The translations under genes were made by a program, and so were the position numbers. Positions 63,797-64,000 of a stretch of 64,000 nt of DNA are shown here, one piece after another (position 1 is the stretch's first letter; the number at the start of each line of letters is the position of its first letter). The notes beneath the pieces were generated by a model. That model searched no databases. It was given only the letters and a program-made list of their open reading frames with translations, and was not told the DNA's origin. Origin of the DNA: Bacteroides faecium (GTDB lineage: Bacteria > Bacteroidota > Bacteroidia > Bacteroidales > Bacteroidaceae); NCBI RefSeq assembly GCF_012113595.1, contig NZ_CP050831.1:2914001-2978000 (forward strand), read 5' to 3'.

Positions 63797-64000
63797 ATCA
63801 TTTTTAGGTTTATAAATTACTATTTCCCATACAATAAAATAGAAATATAAAAGCTCATAACTATTAGCCGCAGATTAAAAAATCGGCTTGTAGCATGGAA
63901 TATCGTGCAAAAGACGGTATTTTCCATGCATATGTACGATTCTGCATTGCTATATTTTAATTTAGTCGTTATGTTTGCAACACTTTTTCACAGCTATAAT
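63797..64000. other. Right-edge non-coding stretch with inverted repeats
   Basis: No gene seen. GCATGGAA (63893-63900) is repeated in inverse as TTCCATGC (63922-63929), a candidate recombination site or operator beside the recombinase. GCC-GATT...AATC-GGC (63867-63887) can form a small bulged stem. Confidence 0.4.

Overview
The window looks like a chromosome segment of a gut Bacteroides species (B. thetaiotaomicron / ovatus / xylanisolvens type). The grounds are SusC/SusD pairs, a hybrid two-component regulator, GH92/GH106/GH28/GH2/GH43 enzymes with signal peptides or lipoboxes, promoters of the Bacteroides form TTTG-N19-21-TAnnTTTG, and no consistent Shine-Dalgarno sequences. The genus assignment is inferred from content; no rRNA or other marker gene is present.

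Layout. (1) 1-1230: end of an accessory region with a DUF4262 protein cut by the left edge and an Imm42-like immunity protein. (2) 1230-1811: gene-free, with an unusual 22-bp periodic array and a strong hairpin. (3) 1812-8862 (-): a hybrid two-component system (HTCS) regulator followed by a GH3 exo-glycosidase. (4) 9335-18879: housekeeping genes: radical SAM protein, flavodiiron protein, nagB, a Sua5/YciO-family protein, an AsmA-like protein, a Pif1-like helicase with TPRs and a HAD phosphatase. (5) 19026-39671: an unusual Sus-type locus, called locus A here. A membrane-spanning SARP-like regulator (-) faces a long + strand cluster: alpha/beta hydrolase, GxGYxYP protein, two tandem FAD oxidoreductases with twin-arginine leaders, an SGNH-like protein without the usual His, GH92, lipoprotein hydrolase, GxGYxYP lipoprotein, SusC, SusD and a surface lipoprotein. 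(6) 39855-41027: a MalY/PatB-type aminotransferase. (7) 41314-62428: a pectin (probably rhamnogalacturonan I) locus, called locus B: GH2, CE12-like esterase, GH28, DUF4450-like, GH28 and GH106 on the - strand, tandem GH43 and GH42 on the + strand, then SusC/SusD on the - strand. (8) 62618-63796 (-): a tyrosine recombinase just upstream of that SusC.

How the parts may work together. In locus A, three promoters (before the first hydrolase, before the first GxGYxYP gene and before SusC) have good -7 elements but no -33 element. Each instead has a TTAACCC box at the -33 position, with related TTAAT-type boxes about 12 and 32 bp further upstream. This is the pattern expected if the neighbouring SARP-like sensor activates the cluster through direct repeats. 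Paired redox enzymes, paired GxGYxYP proteins and GH92 in a Sus system suggest a glycan pathway with an oxidation step; the substrate is unknown. In locus B the enzyme set fits stepwise removal of rhamnose, galacturonic acid, acetyl groups and galactose/arabinose from RG-I.

The strongest unexplained signal is a class of 22-bp-period arrays found in four intergenic regions. Each unit is a near-palindrome plus a short spacer. The sequence is different at each locus, but the 22-bp period is shared. No tRNA, rRNA, IS element or CRISPR array was recognised. All family names come from reading motifs by eye; no database search was run.
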